64,000 bases of DNA from contig NZ_JABAIH010000001.1 of assembly GCF_012641395.1 (NCBI RefSeq), positions 62,001 to 126,000 on the forward strand, given 5' to 3'. The translations under genes and the position numbers were made by a program. The stretch comes from Rhizobium sp. P32RR-XVIII. Its GTDB lineage: Bacteria > Pseudomonadota > Alphaproteobacteria > Rhizobiales > Rhizobiaceae. The stretch's first letter is position 1. Each line of letters starts with the position of its first letter. The notes below the pieces were generated by a model that made no database searches, was not told where the DNA came from, and saw nothing but the letters and a program-made list of their open reading frames with translations. Shown in pieces: positions 47,279 to 56,859 of the stretch.

Positions 47279-47332
47279 GATATCTAGCTACTCTCGAGCC
47301 ACTTTGCGCTGCGCTCCGTGGTGCTGTCGACG

Positions 47333-47914
47333 CTAGTCTGCCTCGTTTAGGAGAAATGGCAGCATCCTGCTCAAGATGCTGTCTCGTAGAACGTAGTGGT
47401 GCAATAGTGCCGCTGCGGCGTGAACACCGACGAGAGCAATAATCGACCATGCCGTTACGCCGTGAAGATCAGCGAGGAGATGTCGCGTGTCTGCCGAAAA
47501 AGCAATTGGCGAAGGAATCGAGAACAGGCCGAAGAAGTTCATTGGAATGCCCACGGACCAGCCGAGGAGAATGCCGAGCGCTATCTGGACAGCTAGAAGG
47601 GCATAAAGCAAGTGGTGCACCAAGGTGGCCGCGACATGCTGAGCTCCCGATGTGGAAGGTGGCAACTTCCTGCCATAGACTGAACGCCAAAGAATGCGGC
47701 TTATGACAATGATAGTCAGAGCAATTCCGCTCGCCACATGCAAGGATATCAACTCGACGCGTATGTTCGTCCCTTTCTGAAATTGCTCCCAGACATGGGC
47801 GCTCGAGAACTGAAACAACACTAGAACGGCAGTTGACCAATGAAATAGTATCGTCAAACGGTCATAGGAGGAGCCGTCCAAAGAGTTCGGAACGGCTAAT
47901 GCACTAACCTTCAT
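47333..47914 (-). CDS. Cytochrome b561 family membrane protein
   Basis: A 193-residue di-haem quinol oxidase-like protein with four transmembrane segments. Haem-ligand His candidates lie in LFHWSTAVL, SLHVASGIAL, VHHLLYALL and DLHGVTAW/GVHAAAALLHHY. By eye the gene is less GC-rich than its neighbours. The role is electron transfer from quinol, perhaps to superoxide as in CybB; the partner is unknown. Confidence 0.85.
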   Translation of the reverse strand: MKVSALAVPNSLDGSSYDRLTILFHWSTAVLVLFQFSSAHVWEQFQKGTNIRVELISLHVASGIALTIIVISRILWRSVYGRKLPPSTSGAQHVAATLVHHLLYALLAVQIALGILLGWSVGIPMNFFGLFSIPSPIAFSADTRHLLADLHGVTAWSIIALVGVHAAAALLHHYVLRDSILSRMLPFLLNEAD

Positions 47915-48057
47915 GATTCATGATCTCCGTGGATGATGGCCGTTAAACACGTCACCCGCGGATTTTATTCACTCGGGTTGATATCGCGTGAGAGCGCCAG
48001 GGATTTCCTTCGCCATCATCTCGATGTGATCGCGCTTGATCCCCTCGTATCGCAGCG

Positions 48058-48630
48058 TCAGGCATTGGCGAAAATATCGGCGGTTTTGCGGACGCGGGAA
48101 ATACGCGGAAGGATGCGTTCGCAGGCGAAGGAGTGCATTTCCTGAGAAAAGGTGGTCATAGCGTCCTCGACGGCGATGACGGCGTAGTTGTGGGCAAAGG
48201 CATCACGGATCGTTGCCTCGACACCGAAATTCGTTGCGATGCCCGTCAGGATCACGGTGTTGATGCCGCGGCGGCGAAGCTGCAGGTCCATCTCTGTGCC
48301 GTAGAAGGCACTCCAGTGATGCTTGACGATATGGACATCTACCGAGAGTGCGGCGATTTCAGCCGGAGCAGCGGTGGCAGCTGCGGGAAGGCCGCCTTCA
48401 GGCAGGACCATGGGTTCGTCCACCGGCTGGTTGACAGTATCGGCATAGTCCGGGGAGAATCCGACGGTAACGAGGACCACCGTTCCGCCTTCCGATTTCA
48501 GCTGGGTGGCGATTGCGGCGGTGTTTTCGATGACCTGCTGGGCAGAATGCGGCGCAAGCGGCCGGCCGACGATGAAGCCTTGCAGATCGATGGAAATGAG
48601 TGCGGTGGTCTTGGGATCGTAAAGAGGCAT
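48058..48630 (-). CDS. Isochorismatase-like hydrolase lacking the cysteine nucleophile
   Basis: A 190-residue isochorismatase-fold protein: Asp in ISIDLQGFI, Lys in HIVKHHWSAFYGT, cis-peptide loop and the helix VILTGIATNFGVEATIRDA. Amidase members have Cys in T-x-x-C-V; here the position is Gly (N-F-G-V), as in true isochorismatases EntB and PhzD, so a C-O hydrolase role is more likely than amidase. The ATG at 48630 follows GGAGA. Divergent from tetR across shared operators. Confidence 0.85.
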   Translation of the reverse strand: MPLYDPKTTALISIDLQGFIVGRPLAPHSAQQVIENTAAIATQLKSEGGTVVLVTVGFSPDYADTVNQPVDEPMVLPEGGLPAAATAAPAEIAALSVDVHIVKHHWSAFYGTEMDLQLRRRGINTVILTGIATNFGVEATIRDAFAHNYAVIAVEDAMTTFSQEMHSFACERILPRISRVRKTADIFANA

Positions 48631-48654
48631 AAAAAATCTCCGGGGACAGAAACA

Positions 48655-48668
48655 TGAGGGAACCCTCA
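48655..48668. promoter_or_regulatory. TetR operator 1
   Basis: TGAGGG-AA-CCCTCA, perfect palindrome between the divergent isochorismatase-like and TetR genes. Its centre is 26 bp from a second copy at 48681. Confidence 0.72.
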
Positions 48669-48670
48669 CA

Positions 48671-49300
48671 ATGACAGATATGAGGGTATCCTCACAAAAA
48701 TCAAGCCCCGAGCCGCAGAGCCGTGCCCCGAAGCGTCAGCGCGGCCATGAGCGCGTAGCCGTTCTTCTGGCGGCGGCGGCGAAGGTCTTTCTTGAAAAGG
48801 GCTACGACGCGGCGACCATGACGGAGATCGCAGCCGCCGCCAATTCCTCGATCGGTTCCCTCTACCAGTTCTTCCCGACCAAGCTGTTGCTCGCCGAAGC
48901 ACTGCACATCGACCGCCTGCAGCAACTGAACAACGGGCTCGCCGAACTGGCGGAAGGGATCCGCGGGCAGACGGCAGCCGAGATCGGCGATGCAATCTTC
49001 ACGCGACTCGGCCGCTTCATCGAGGAATATCCGGAATTTCTCGTTCTCGCCGCGCGACGCGACGTGCCCAAGGAGCGCAAGGCGAAATCGCGTGCGGAAC
49101 TTCGTGCCAGCATCACGGCGCTGTTGAAGAACGCCGAGCCTTCGGTCGAGCGCGACATCGACCTGTTGGCTTCCCTTGTCCTGGAGCTCCTGCGTATCAT
49201 CGTCGCAGCGGCTTATGATCCCGACGGTTCGGGTGATCCGCGGCTGGTGAGCGAACTGCGGCGCATGCTCCGCAAGCGGCTCGAGGAAGTGACGCCCTGA
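48671..49300 (+). CDS. TetR-family transcriptional regulator
   Basis: A 209-residue repressor with an N-terminal HTH (about 28-72: AAAKVFLEKGYDAATMTEIAAAANSSIGSLYQFFPTK) and a helical ligand domain. It is divergent from the isochorismatase-like gene, which it most likely controls. The start is ATG 48671 or 48680; either way operator 2 lies over the first codons, which would let bound repressor block its own gene. Confidence 0.88.
   Translation: MTDMRVSSQKSSPEPQSRAPKRQRGHERVAVLLAAAAKVFLEKGYDAATMTEIAAAANSSIGSLYQFFPTKLLLAEALHIDRLQQLNNGLAELAEGIRGQTAAEIGDAIFTRLGRFIEEYPEFLVLAARRDVPKERKAKSRAELRASITALLKNAEPSVERDIDLLASLVLELLRIIVAAAYDPDGSGDPRLVSELRRMLRKRLEEVTP
48681..48694. promoter_or_regulatory. TetR operator 2
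   Basis: TGAGGG-TA-TCCTCA, a near-perfect copy of operator 1, lying inside the first codons of the TetR gene. Confidence 0.7.
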
Positions 49301-49413
49301 ACGCGGCTATCAGGCCAAAATTTCGCACGCGGCATAAAAACGGATCTCTTTTCTATTTTTTGCCTGTATTTCCCGTATTCTCGACAGAGCTAAAAATGAA
49401 CAGGGGTTGGTGA

Positions 49414-51249
49414 ATGGCGGTTGCCTGGTGGAATAGACGTGCTCTCGTTGCTCTCGCAGTCTTGATCTCCTTGCCCCTGGGCGCCTCGGCTCAGGAAGAG
49501 AACTTCAGGATCGGGACGTCGACGATCGGCGAACTCAAATACAAGCCCGGCTTCAAGCATTTCGATTATGTCAATCCGGACGCACCGAAGGGCGGAGACC
49601 TGAGGCTTTCGACCGCCGGTACCTACGATACCTTCAACCCGATACTGACAAAGGGTGAAGTGGCCGTCGGCCTGACGCTGCCTTTCGAAACCCTGATGAA
49701 ATCGGCCGACGACGAAGTGCTCGCCTCCTACGGACTTCTGGCTGAGGGTGTTTCCTATCCCGATGACGTTTCCAGCGCGACCTTTCGGCTGCGCGCCGAA
49801 GCGAAATGGGCGGACGGGAAGCCGGTCACTCCGGAAGACGTGATCTTCAGCTTCGACAAGACGAAGGAGCTCAATGCGCTTTCGGCCAACTACTACCGGC
49901 ATGTCGTCAAAGCCGAAAAGACCGGCGAACGCGACGTCAAGTTCACCTTCGACGAGAAGAACAACAAGGAGCTCCCCAACATCCTCGGCCAGTTGATCGT
50001 GGTGCCGAAACACTGGTGGGAAGGCACAGGCCCCGACGGCAAGCCGCGCGACATATCGAAAACGACGCTCGAACCGGTGATGGGATCGGGTCCCTATAAG
50101 ATCGCCGCCTTCTCCCCGGGCTCGACGATCCGCTACGAACTTCGTGACGACTACTGGGGCAAAGACCTCAATGTGAATGTCGGCCAGAATAACTTTCGCA
50201 ACATTTTCTACACGTATTTTGGCGACCGCGACGTAGAGTTCGAGGCCTTCCGTGCGGGCAATATCGATTACTGGCAGGAAACGCAGGCAGCCCGATGGGC
50301 AACGGGATATGACTTTCCCGCGGTAAAGGATGGGCGCGTCAAGAAGGAGGATGTGCCCAATCCGCTGCGCTCGACCGGCATCCTTCAGGCGCTCGTTCCG
50401 AACATGCGCCGCGACGTCTTCAAAGACGCGCGGGTGCGCGAGGCTTTGAACTATGCCTTCGACTTCGAGGAACTCAACCGCACGGTCGCGTTCGGCAGCT
50501 ATAAGCGGATCGACAGTTATTTCTGGAATACGGAGCTTGCCTCCTCTGGTCTGCCGCAGGGCCGGGAGCTCGAACTGCTTGAGGGCTTGAAGGACAAGGT
50601 TCCGCCGGAGATCTTCACTGCGCCTTACAGCAACCCTGTTGGTGGAGACCAGCAGAAGAGTCGCGGCAACCTGCGCAAGGCGATTTCCCTGCTGAAGGAC
50701 GCGGGATGGGATATCAAGGGCAGCCGCATGGTGAACACCAAGACCGGCCAGCCGCTGAGCTTCGAAATCCTGTTGTCGAGCCCCATGCTGGAGCGCTGGG
50801 CCGTGCCCTATGCCAACAATTTAAAGAAGATAGGCATCGATGCCCGCGTCCGCACCGTCGATGCTTCGCAATACACCAACCGCGCCCGCAGCTTCGACTA
50901 CGACATGATCTGGAATGTCTGGGCCGAGACGATGAACCCCGGCAACGAGCAAGCCGATTACTGGGGTTCAGGCTCGGTCGATCAGCAGGGCTCCCGCAAC
51001 TATGCGGGCATTGCCAATCCGGCCGTCGATGCCCTCGTTCGCATGATCATTTTCGCGCCGAACCGCGACGAGCAGGTGGCTGCGATCAAGGCAATGGACC
51101 GCGTGCTGCTGGCCAACCACTATGTCATCCCTCTGTTCTACCGGGATACCTATTCGATCGCCTATTGGGATAAGGTCACGCATCCGGCAGAGTATCCGGA
51201 ATATTCCCTTGGCTTTCCGGACGTCTGGTGGTCGAAGGACGCGAAATAG
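49414..51249 (+). CDS. yejA: Peptide ABC transporter binding protein YejA
   Basis: A 611-residue family 5 solute-binding protein, with signal peptide (about 1-26, cut near ASA-QE) and an SBP domain throughout, including the signature RLRAEAKWADGKPVTPEDVIFSF. With YejBEF it imports peptides such as microcin C; in Sinorhizobium the same system affects tolerance of plant NCR peptides. Gene order yejA-B-E-F is intact. Confidence 0.9.
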   Translation: MAVAWWNRRALVALAVLISLPLGASAQEENFRIGTSTIGELKYKPGFKHFDYVNPDAPKGGDLRLSTAGTYDTFNPILTKGEVAVGLTLPFETLMKSADDEVLASYGLLAEGVSYPDDVSSATFRLRAEAKWADGKPVTPEDVIFSFDKTKELNALSANYYRHVVKAEKTGERDVKFTFDEKNNKELPNILGQLIVVPKHWWEGTGPDGKPRDISKTTLEPVMGSGPYKIAAFSPGSTIRYELRDDYWGKDLNVNVGQNNFRNIFYTYFGDRDVEFEAFRAGNIDYWQETQAARWATGYDFPAVKDGRVKKEDVPNPLRSTGILQALVPNMRRDVFKDARVREALNYAFDFEELNRTVAFGSYKRIDSYFWNTELASSGLPQGRELELLEGLKDKVPPEIFTAPYSNPVGGDQQKSRGNLRKAISLLKDAGWDIKGSRMVNTKTGQPLSFEILLSSPMLERWAVPYANNLKKIGIDARVRTVDASQYTNRARSFDYDMIWNVWAETMNPGNEQADYWGSGSVDQQGSRNYAGIANPAVDALVRMIIFAPNRDEQVAAIKAMDRVLLANHYVIPLFYRDTYSIAYWDKVTHPAEYPEYSLGFPDVWWSKDAK

Positions 51250-51405
51250 CGGGCTTGCATTGCCGGGACTGCTGGGCTCCAAATGGACCTCCCGAATCAC
51301 CGCGCAAACCCAAAACCGGTGCAACCGGCCGAAGGCTAGCTGATTGAAAACTCCTTATGCGACGCGCACACTGATGAATTTCGATACCCGGGAGGCCGCG
51401 CGCTG

Positions 51406-52491
51406 ATGGGAGCCTACATTCTTCGACGCCTGCTTCTGATGATACCGACGATTATCGGCATCATGGCGATATCGTTCACGGTCATCCAGTTTGCGCCGGG
51501 CGGCCCTGTCGAGCAAGTTATCGCGCAGTTGACCGGCCAGGCAGATGGTGCCGACCAGCGCCTTTCCGGTGGCGGGGATGCCGTACAGCAGTTCGATGAC
51601 AGCGGCTCCAGGTACCGCGGCGCCCAGGGCCTCGATCCCGAATTGATCGCCAAGCTCGAGAAGCAGTTCGGCTTCGACAAGCCGCCGCTGACGCGGTTTC
51701 TGGAAATGATGTGGAACTACAGCCGTTTCGATTTCGGCGAGAGCTTCTTCCGCAATACCTCGGTGCTCGAGCTTATCAAGGAAAAGCTGCCGGTCTCGGC
51801 CTCGCTCGGCATCTGGATCATGATCTTCTCCTACGGCATCTCCATTCCGCTTGGCATCCGCAAGGCGGTGAAGGATGGTTCGACTTTCGACGTGTGGACC
51901 TCCGGCGCGATTATCATCGGCTACGCCGTGCCGAGCTTCCTGTTCGGTATCCTGCTGATCGTGCTTTTCGCCGGCGGCTCGTTCTATGATTGGTTCCCGC
52001 TGCGCGGTCTGGTTTCGGACAACTTCGACCAGCTGCCCTGGTGGCAGAAGCCGCTCGATTATTTCTGGCACTTGACGCTGCCGCTGATCTCGCTCTCGCT
52101 CGCCGCCTTTGCGACGACGACGCTGCTGACGAAGAATTCCTTCATCGAGGAGATCAAGAAGCAATATGTAACGACCGCCCGCGCCAAAGGCTTGAATGAG
52201 CGGAAGGTGCTTTACGGCCACGTTTTCCGTAACGCCATGCTGATCATCATCGCCAGTTTTCCCGGCGCCTTCATTTCCGCCTTCTTCACCGGCTCGCTGC
52301 TGATCGAGAACATCTTCTCGCTCGATGGCCTCGGCCGTCTCGGCTATCTCTCGGTCGTCAACCGCGACTATCCGATCGTCTTTGCCACACTCTACATCTT
52401 CTCGCTGCTTGGTCTTTTCGTCGGTTTGCTCTCGGACCTGATCTATACCTGGATCGACCCGCGCATCGATTTCGAGCGGAGGGATGTCTGA
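51406..52491 (+). CDS. yejB: Peptide ABC transporter permease YejB
   Basis: A 361-residue permease: MGAYILRRLLLMIPTIIGIMA, an extracytoplasmic stretch at about 45-95 containing the YejB-typical RYRGAQGLDPEL, and the EAA loop TARAKGLNERKVLYGHVFRNAM. The start follows GGAGG. It overlaps yejE by one base. Confidence 0.92.
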   Translation: MGAYILRRLLLMIPTIIGIMAISFTVIQFAPGGPVEQVIAQLTGQADGADQRLSGGGDAVQQFDDSGSRYRGAQGLDPELIAKLEKQFGFDKPPLTRFLEMMWNYSRFDFGESFFRNTSVLELIKEKLPVSASLGIWIMIFSYGISIPLGIRKAVKDGSTFDVWTSGAIIIGYAVPSFLFGILLIVLFAGGSFYDWFPLRGLVSDNFDQLPWWQKPLDYFWHLTLPLISLSLAAFATTTLLTKNSFIEEIKKQYVTTARAKGLNERKVLYGHVFRNAMLIIIASFPGAFISAFFTGSLLIENIFSLDGLGRLGYLSVVNRDYPIVFATLYIFSLLGLFVGLLSDLIYTWIDPRIDFERRDV

Positions 52492-53639
52492 TGGATACGG
52501 CCGCCAACCCGACGCCCGTTACCCCGGTCAAACCGCCGCGCAAGGGCCTGCTTTCCCCGACGAACATCCGCCGCTGGCGGAACTTCAAGGCAAACCGGCG
52601 CGGCTACTGGTCGTTCTGGCTGTTCATGGCGCTGTTCATCCTGACCCTATTTGCGGAGTTCATCGCCAACGACAAGCCGATTATCGCCTCCTACAAAGGC
52701 GAGATCCTCTTTCCGGTGCTGGTAGACTATCCGGAGGAAAAATTCGGCGGCTTCCTGGCTGAAACGGACTACCGCTCGGATGTGATCGCCGACGAGATCA
52801 ATGCCAATGGCTGGATGATCTGGCCGCCGATCCACTATTCCTACCGCTCGGTGAATTCCAACATTCCGCATTCCGCGCCGACGCCGCCGTTCTGGCTGAT
52901 GAGCGAGGAGGAGCGCTGTTCCGGCTATCCGCAAGGCATCGACGATCCCAATTGCAACTACGGCAACCTCAACTGGCTTGGAACCGACGATCAGGCTCGC
53001 GACGTGCTCGCGCGCATCATTTACGGTTTTCGCATCTCCGTGCTCTTCGGCCTGGCATTGACCATCTGCTCGGCAATTGTCGGCGTCACGGCCGGCGCCG
53101 TGCAGGGGTATTTCGGAGGCTGGACGGACCTGCTTCTGCAGCGCTTCATCGAGATCTGGTCATCGATGCCCGTGCTCTACATCCTCCTGATCATCGCCGC
53201 GATCCTGCCGCCGGGCTTTTTCGTATTGCTCGGCATCATGCTGCTCTTCTCCTGGGTAGGGTTTGTCGGCGTGGTGCGCGCGGAATTCCTGCGCGCCCGC
53301 AATTTCGAATATGTCCGCGCCGCCCGCGCGCTCGGTGTCAATAACCGCACGATCATGTGGCGCCACCTGTTGCCGAACGCGATGGTCGCGACGCTGACCT
53401 TCCTGCCTTTCATCCTGTCCGGATCCATCACGACGCTGACATCGCTCGACTTCCTCGGCTTCGGCATGCCCCCTGGCTCGCCGTCGCTCGGCGAGATGAT
53501 TGCCCAGGGCAAGACCAATCTTCAGGCGCCGTGGCTGGGGCTGGCTGCTTTCTTCACCATGTCGATCATGCTTTCCCTGCTGATCTTCGTTGGCGAGGCC
53601 GTGCGCGACGCGTTTGACCCGAGAAAGACCTTCGCATGA
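52491..53639 (+). CDS. yejE: Peptide ABC transporter permease YejE
   Basis: A 382-residue second permease with a long N-terminal cytoplasmic tail and first transmembrane segment near 35-55, a periplasmic loop of about 110 residues (PPIHYSYRSVNSNIPHSAPTPP), and the EAA loop AARALGVNNRTIMWRHLLPNAM. It overlaps yejB and yejF, so the set is translationally coupled. Confidence 0.92.
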   Translation: MDTAANPTPVTPVKPPRKGLLSPTNIRRWRNFKANRRGYWSFWLFMALFILTLFAEFIANDKPIIASYKGEILFPVLVDYPEEKFGGFLAETDYRSDVIADEINANGWMIWPPIHYSYRSVNSNIPHSAPTPPFWLMSEEERCSGYPQGIDDPNCNYGNLNWLGTDDQARDVLARIIYGFRISVLFGLALTICSAIVGVTAGAVQGYFGGWTDLLLQRFIEIWSSMPVLYILLIIAAILPPGFFVLLGIMLLFSWVGFVGVVRAEFLRARNFEYVRAARALGVNNRTIMWRHLLPNAMVATLTFLPFILSGSITTLTSLDFLGFGMPPGSPSLGEMIAQGKTNLQAPWLGLAAFFTMSIMLSLLIFVGEAVRDAFDPRKTFA

Positions 53640-55273
53640 GCCAGATGTCCGAACCTCTTCTCTCCGTCCGCGATCTCTCCGTCGCCTTCCATCAAGGCGG
53701 CGAAACATCGCTGGCCGTCGATCGAATCTCCTTCGACATCAAGAAGGGCGAGGTCGTTGCGCTGGTCGGCGAATCCGGGTCCGGCAAGTCCGTTTCCGCA
53801 AATTCCATCCTGCGGCTGCTGCCCTATCCCGCAGCAAGCCACCCGACGGGCGAGGTTCTTTTCAAGGGCAAGGATCTCCTCAAGGCATCCGACAAGGCGC
53901 TGCGAGAGGTACGCGGCAACGACATCACGATGATCTTCCAGGAGCCGATGACCTCGCTCAATCCGCTCCATACGATCGAAAAGCAGATCGCCGAAATCCT
54001 CGAGCTGCATCAGGGCGTCACAGGCCAGGCTGCCCGCAAGCGCGTGCTGGAACTGCTCAATCAGGTCGGCATTCGCGAACCCGAAAAGCGGCTGAAGGCC
54101 TATCCGCACGAACTTTCCGGCGGCCAGCGCCAGCGCGTCATGATTGCCATGGCGCTCGCCAACCGGCCGGAGCTGCTGATTGCCGACGAGCCGACGACGG
54201 CGCTCGACGTGACGGTCCAGGCGCAGATCCTCGAATTGTTGCGCCGGTTGAAGGGAGAGCACGGTATGTCGATGCTCTTCATTACCCATGACCTCGGCAT
54301 CGTCCGCAAGTTCGCCGATCGCGTCTATGTCATGACCAAGGGCAAGATCGTTGAGACGGGCACCGTCGAAGCAGTGTTCAGCAACCCGAAGCATGACTAT
54401 ACGCGCCATTTGCTCGCCTCGGAGCCGCGTGGCGAGCCGCCTGTTGCTGATCCGTCCAAGCCGGTCGTGATGGAAGGCTCGGATATTCGCGTCTGGTTTC
54501 CCATTAAAGCCGGCCTGATGCGTAAGGTCGTTGATTACGTAAAGGCGGTCGACGGCATTGAACTTTCGCTGCGGGCCGGCCAGACGCTCGGCGTTGTCGG
54601 CGAATCCGGCTCGGGCAAGACGACGCTGGGCCTGGCGCTCACCCGGCTGATCTCCTCCAAAGGGCGCATCAGCTTCGTCGGCAAGGACATAGCCGACTAT
54701 TCGTTCACCGCGATGCGGCCGCTGCGCAATCAGCTTCAGGTCGTCTTCCAAGATCCCTACGGCTCGCTCAGTCCTCGCATGTCCGTCGGCGATATCATTG
54801 CAGAAGGCCTGAAGGTGCATGAGCGGTCGCTGTCGTATGAAGAACGCGACCAGCGCGTCTGCTCAGCGCTGGAGGAAGTCGGCCTCGATCCGTTGACCCG
54901 CTGGCGATACCCTCACGAATTTTCCGGCGGCCAGCGGCAGCGTATCGCGATTGCCCGCGCCATGGTGCTGAAGCCGCGCTTCGTCATGCTTGACGAGCCG
55001 ACATCGGCCCTCGACATGAGCGTCCAGGCACAGGTCGTCGATCTCCTGCGCGACCTACAGAAAAAGCACGATCTGGCATATCTCTTCATCAGCCATGACC
55101 TGAAGGTCGTCAAAGCGCTCGCCAACGAAGTCATCGTCATGCGCTTCGGCAAGGTGGTGGAGCAGGGGCCGTCGGCGCAAATTTTCCGCGCGCCGAAAGA
55201 TGATTATACCAAGGCCCTGATGGCCGCCGCTTTCAACATCGAGGCAGTGCCGACGCCTGTCGTCCAGCAGTAA
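53636..55273 (+). CDS. yejF: Peptide ABC transporter ATP-binding protein YejF
   Basis: The 545-residue protein carries two ABC ATPase domains in one chain: Walker [14 protein letters not shown] (about 44) and [12 protein letters not shown] (about 321), with signatures [16 protein letters not shown] and [16 protein letters not shown] and Walker [12 protein letters not shown] and [11 protein letters not shown]. It powers YejABE. Confidence 0.94.
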   Translation: MSQMSEPLLSVRDLSVAFHQGGETSLAVDRISFDIKKGEVVALVGESGSGKSVSANSILRLLPYPAASHPTGEVLFKGKDLLKASDKALREVRGNDITMIFQEPMTSLNPLHTIEKQIAEILELHQGVTGQAARKRVLELLNQVGIREPEKRLKAYPHELSGGQRQRVMIAMALANRPELLIADEPTTALDVTVQAQILELLRRLKGEHGMSMLFITHDLGIVRKFADRVYVMTKGKIVETGTVEAVFSNPKHDYTRHLLASEPRGEPPVADPSKPVVMEGSDIRVWFPIKAGLMRKVVDYVKAVDGIELSLRAGQTLGVVGESGSGKTTLGLALTRLISSKGRISFVGKDIADYSFTAMRPLRNQLQVVFQDPYGSLSPRMSVGDIIAEGLKVHERSLSYEERDQRVCSALEEVGLDPLTRWRYPHEFSGGQRQRIAIARAMVLKPRFVMLDEPTSALDMSVQAQVVDLLRDLQKKHDLAYLFISHDLKVVKALANEVIVMRFGKVVEQGPSAQIFRAPKDDYTKALMAAAFNIEAVPTPVVQQ

Positions 55274-55282
55274 AAGAAGATC

Positions 55283-56242
55283 ATGGCCGCAAGACCTCCC
55301 GTTCTCGTCGATCTGAAATTCAATCCCGACGGAATCGCCCGTATTCTGAAAACCGCATTCCCGGATCGCGGCAGTATCAATCTCGCCGATCCTTCGAATA
55401 AGGGCCGCGATCTGAGCGCGTCCGAATATGCGCTCCTCTGGAAACCCGACGCCGATCTCTTCGATCGCGCGCCGAACCTCAAGATCGTCTTCTCGGGCGG
55501 CGCCGGTGTCGACAGCATCCTGCCGCTTCCCGGGCTGCCGGATGCTCCGATCGTCCGTTTCGTCGACCGCAGCCTGACGGTTCGCATGAGCGAATGGGTG
55601 GTCATGCAGTGTTTGATGCATCTGCGCCAGCAACGCGAGCACGACCGGCACCAGCACGATCGTATCTGGGGCAAGGCGGCGCCGCCGGAAGCGGCGGAAA
55701 TCACAGTCGGCGTCATGGGGCTGGGCGTGCTGGGGCAGGATGCCGTTCGCAAGCTGAAGGTCATGGGTTTCAATGTCATCGGCTGGTCGCGAAGCCGCAA
55801 GCAACTCGACGGCATCGAAACTTTCGATGCAAGCGAACTCGATGACTTCTTGTCAAAGACCGATTTCCTCGTCGGCCTGCTGCCGTTGACGCCTGAGACC
55901 ACAGGTTTCTACAATGCCGAGCTGTTTGCCAAGCTCCGTCAGGGTGGCGCACTTGGAAAGCCGGTCCTCATCAATGCCGGCCGTGGCAAGAGCCAGGTGC
56001 AGCGCGATATCGTTGCCGCGATCGAAAGCGGTGTGCTTGGGGGCGCCTCGCTCGATGTGTTCGAGGTCGAGCCGCTTCCCGCGGACGATCCGCTCTGGGG
56101 CTTGGAGAACGTCTTTATCACCCCGCACGATGCCGCAATCTCTGAAGAGACCGCGCTGTTCCAGCATGTCGAGACACAGGTCGCCCGTTTTGAGCGTGGC
56201 GAGCCGCTGGAATTCGTCGTGGACCGGAATGCGGGGTACTGA
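55283..56242 (+). CDS. ghrA: Glyoxylate/hydroxypyruvate reductase, GhrA type
   Basis: A 319-residue D-2-hydroxyacid dehydrogenase. NAD(P)-binding VGVMGLGVLGQDAVRKL (about 142-158), catalytic Arg in INAGRGKSQV, Glu in DVFEVEPLP and His in ITPHDAA. The motif W-S-R-S-R after the second strand favours NADPH. It lies 9 bases after yejF and may be co-transcribed. Confidence 0.88.
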   Translation: MAARPPVLVDLKFNPDGIARILKTAFPDRGSINLADPSNKGRDLSASEYALLWKPDADLFDRAPNLKIVFSGGAGVDSILPLPGLPDAPIVRFVDRSLTVRMSEWVVMQCLMHLRQQREHDRHQHDRIWGKAAPPEAAEITVGVMGLGVLGQDAVRKLKVMGFNVIGWSRSRKQLDGIETFDASELDDFLSKTDFLVGLLPLTPETTGFYNAELFAKLRQGGALGKPVLINAGRGKSQVQRDIVAAIESGVLGGASLDVFEVEPLPADDPLWGLENVFITPHDAAISEETALFQHVETQVARFERGEPLEFVVDRNAGY

Positions 56243-56333
56243 ACGAGCCGGAACCATGGGGCCATAAGTTCGTTGTCCTTACTGATTGCCGAAGCGGCCG
56301 ATCCGTTTCGCGAGACATCGGAAGGAGGCAAGG

Positions 56334-56699
56334 ATGGCTCATCAGATGGAAAAACGCTGGGAAGAATCCGATGGCAAGCTCCATGTGGAAGAGGAAATCA
56401 CCCCAACGGCAGCAAAGCAGGGGCGCACCGGTTCCCGAATTCTGATGGTTCTGCTCGCTGCGTTGATTCTCGCTTTCCTGGTTTGGATTCCGGTCGAAAT
56501 CTGGGGCGAGCGTGAAGCCGATCAGGTCGCGTCACAACAGCCCGGACAGGAAATGCAGTCTCAGCAGCCGGCGCCGCCAGCATCTCCGTCCGCGCAGAAC
56601 GGCAGTTCCGCTCCAACTGAAACGCCGCATGCGCCAGCGGCTCCGAACGTCCAGCCTGCGACGCCCGCCACACCCGCGCCGTCTCAGCCTGCGCAATAA
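56334..56699 (+). CDS. Small single-pass membrane protein with Pro/Ala/Gln-rich tail
   Basis: A 121-residue protein: charged N-terminal 33 residues (MAHQMEKRWEESDGKLHVEEE), one transmembrane segment (about 34-54, ILMVLLAALILAFLVWIPV), then a low-complexity periplasmic tail rich in Pro, Gln, Ser and Thr. GAAGGAGG lies directly upstream, fixing the ATG at 56334. No family recognised; the tail suggests a spacer across the periplasm. Confidence 0.65.
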   Translation: MAHQMEKRWEESDGKLHVEEEITPTAAKQGRTGSRILMVLLAALILAFLVWIPVEIWGEREADQVASQQPGQEMQSQQPAPPASPSAQNGSSAPTETPHAPAAPNVQPATPATPAPSQPAQ

Positions 56700-56730
56700 G
56701 GCTTTGATCTCAAGCCGATCATCGGAAGAG

Positions 56731-56750
56731 CCCGCCGCTTCGGCGGCGGG
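56731..56750 (+). terminator. Stem-loop with UUCG tetraloop after the small membrane gene
   Basis: CCCGCCGC-TTCG-GCGGCGGG: an 8-bp perfect stem with the very stable C(UUCG)G loop. The following TCATTT is a poor U-tract, so termination may be partial. Confidence 0.45.
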
Positions 56751-56859
56751 TCATTTACGCTGGACTTTACCCGCTGATTTTTCGATAAGGAAGCGCACGA
56801 GCCGGTCGTCGTGTGTGCCGGTCTGTTATGGCACCCGACCGGATCGGCAGTGGTGAAGC

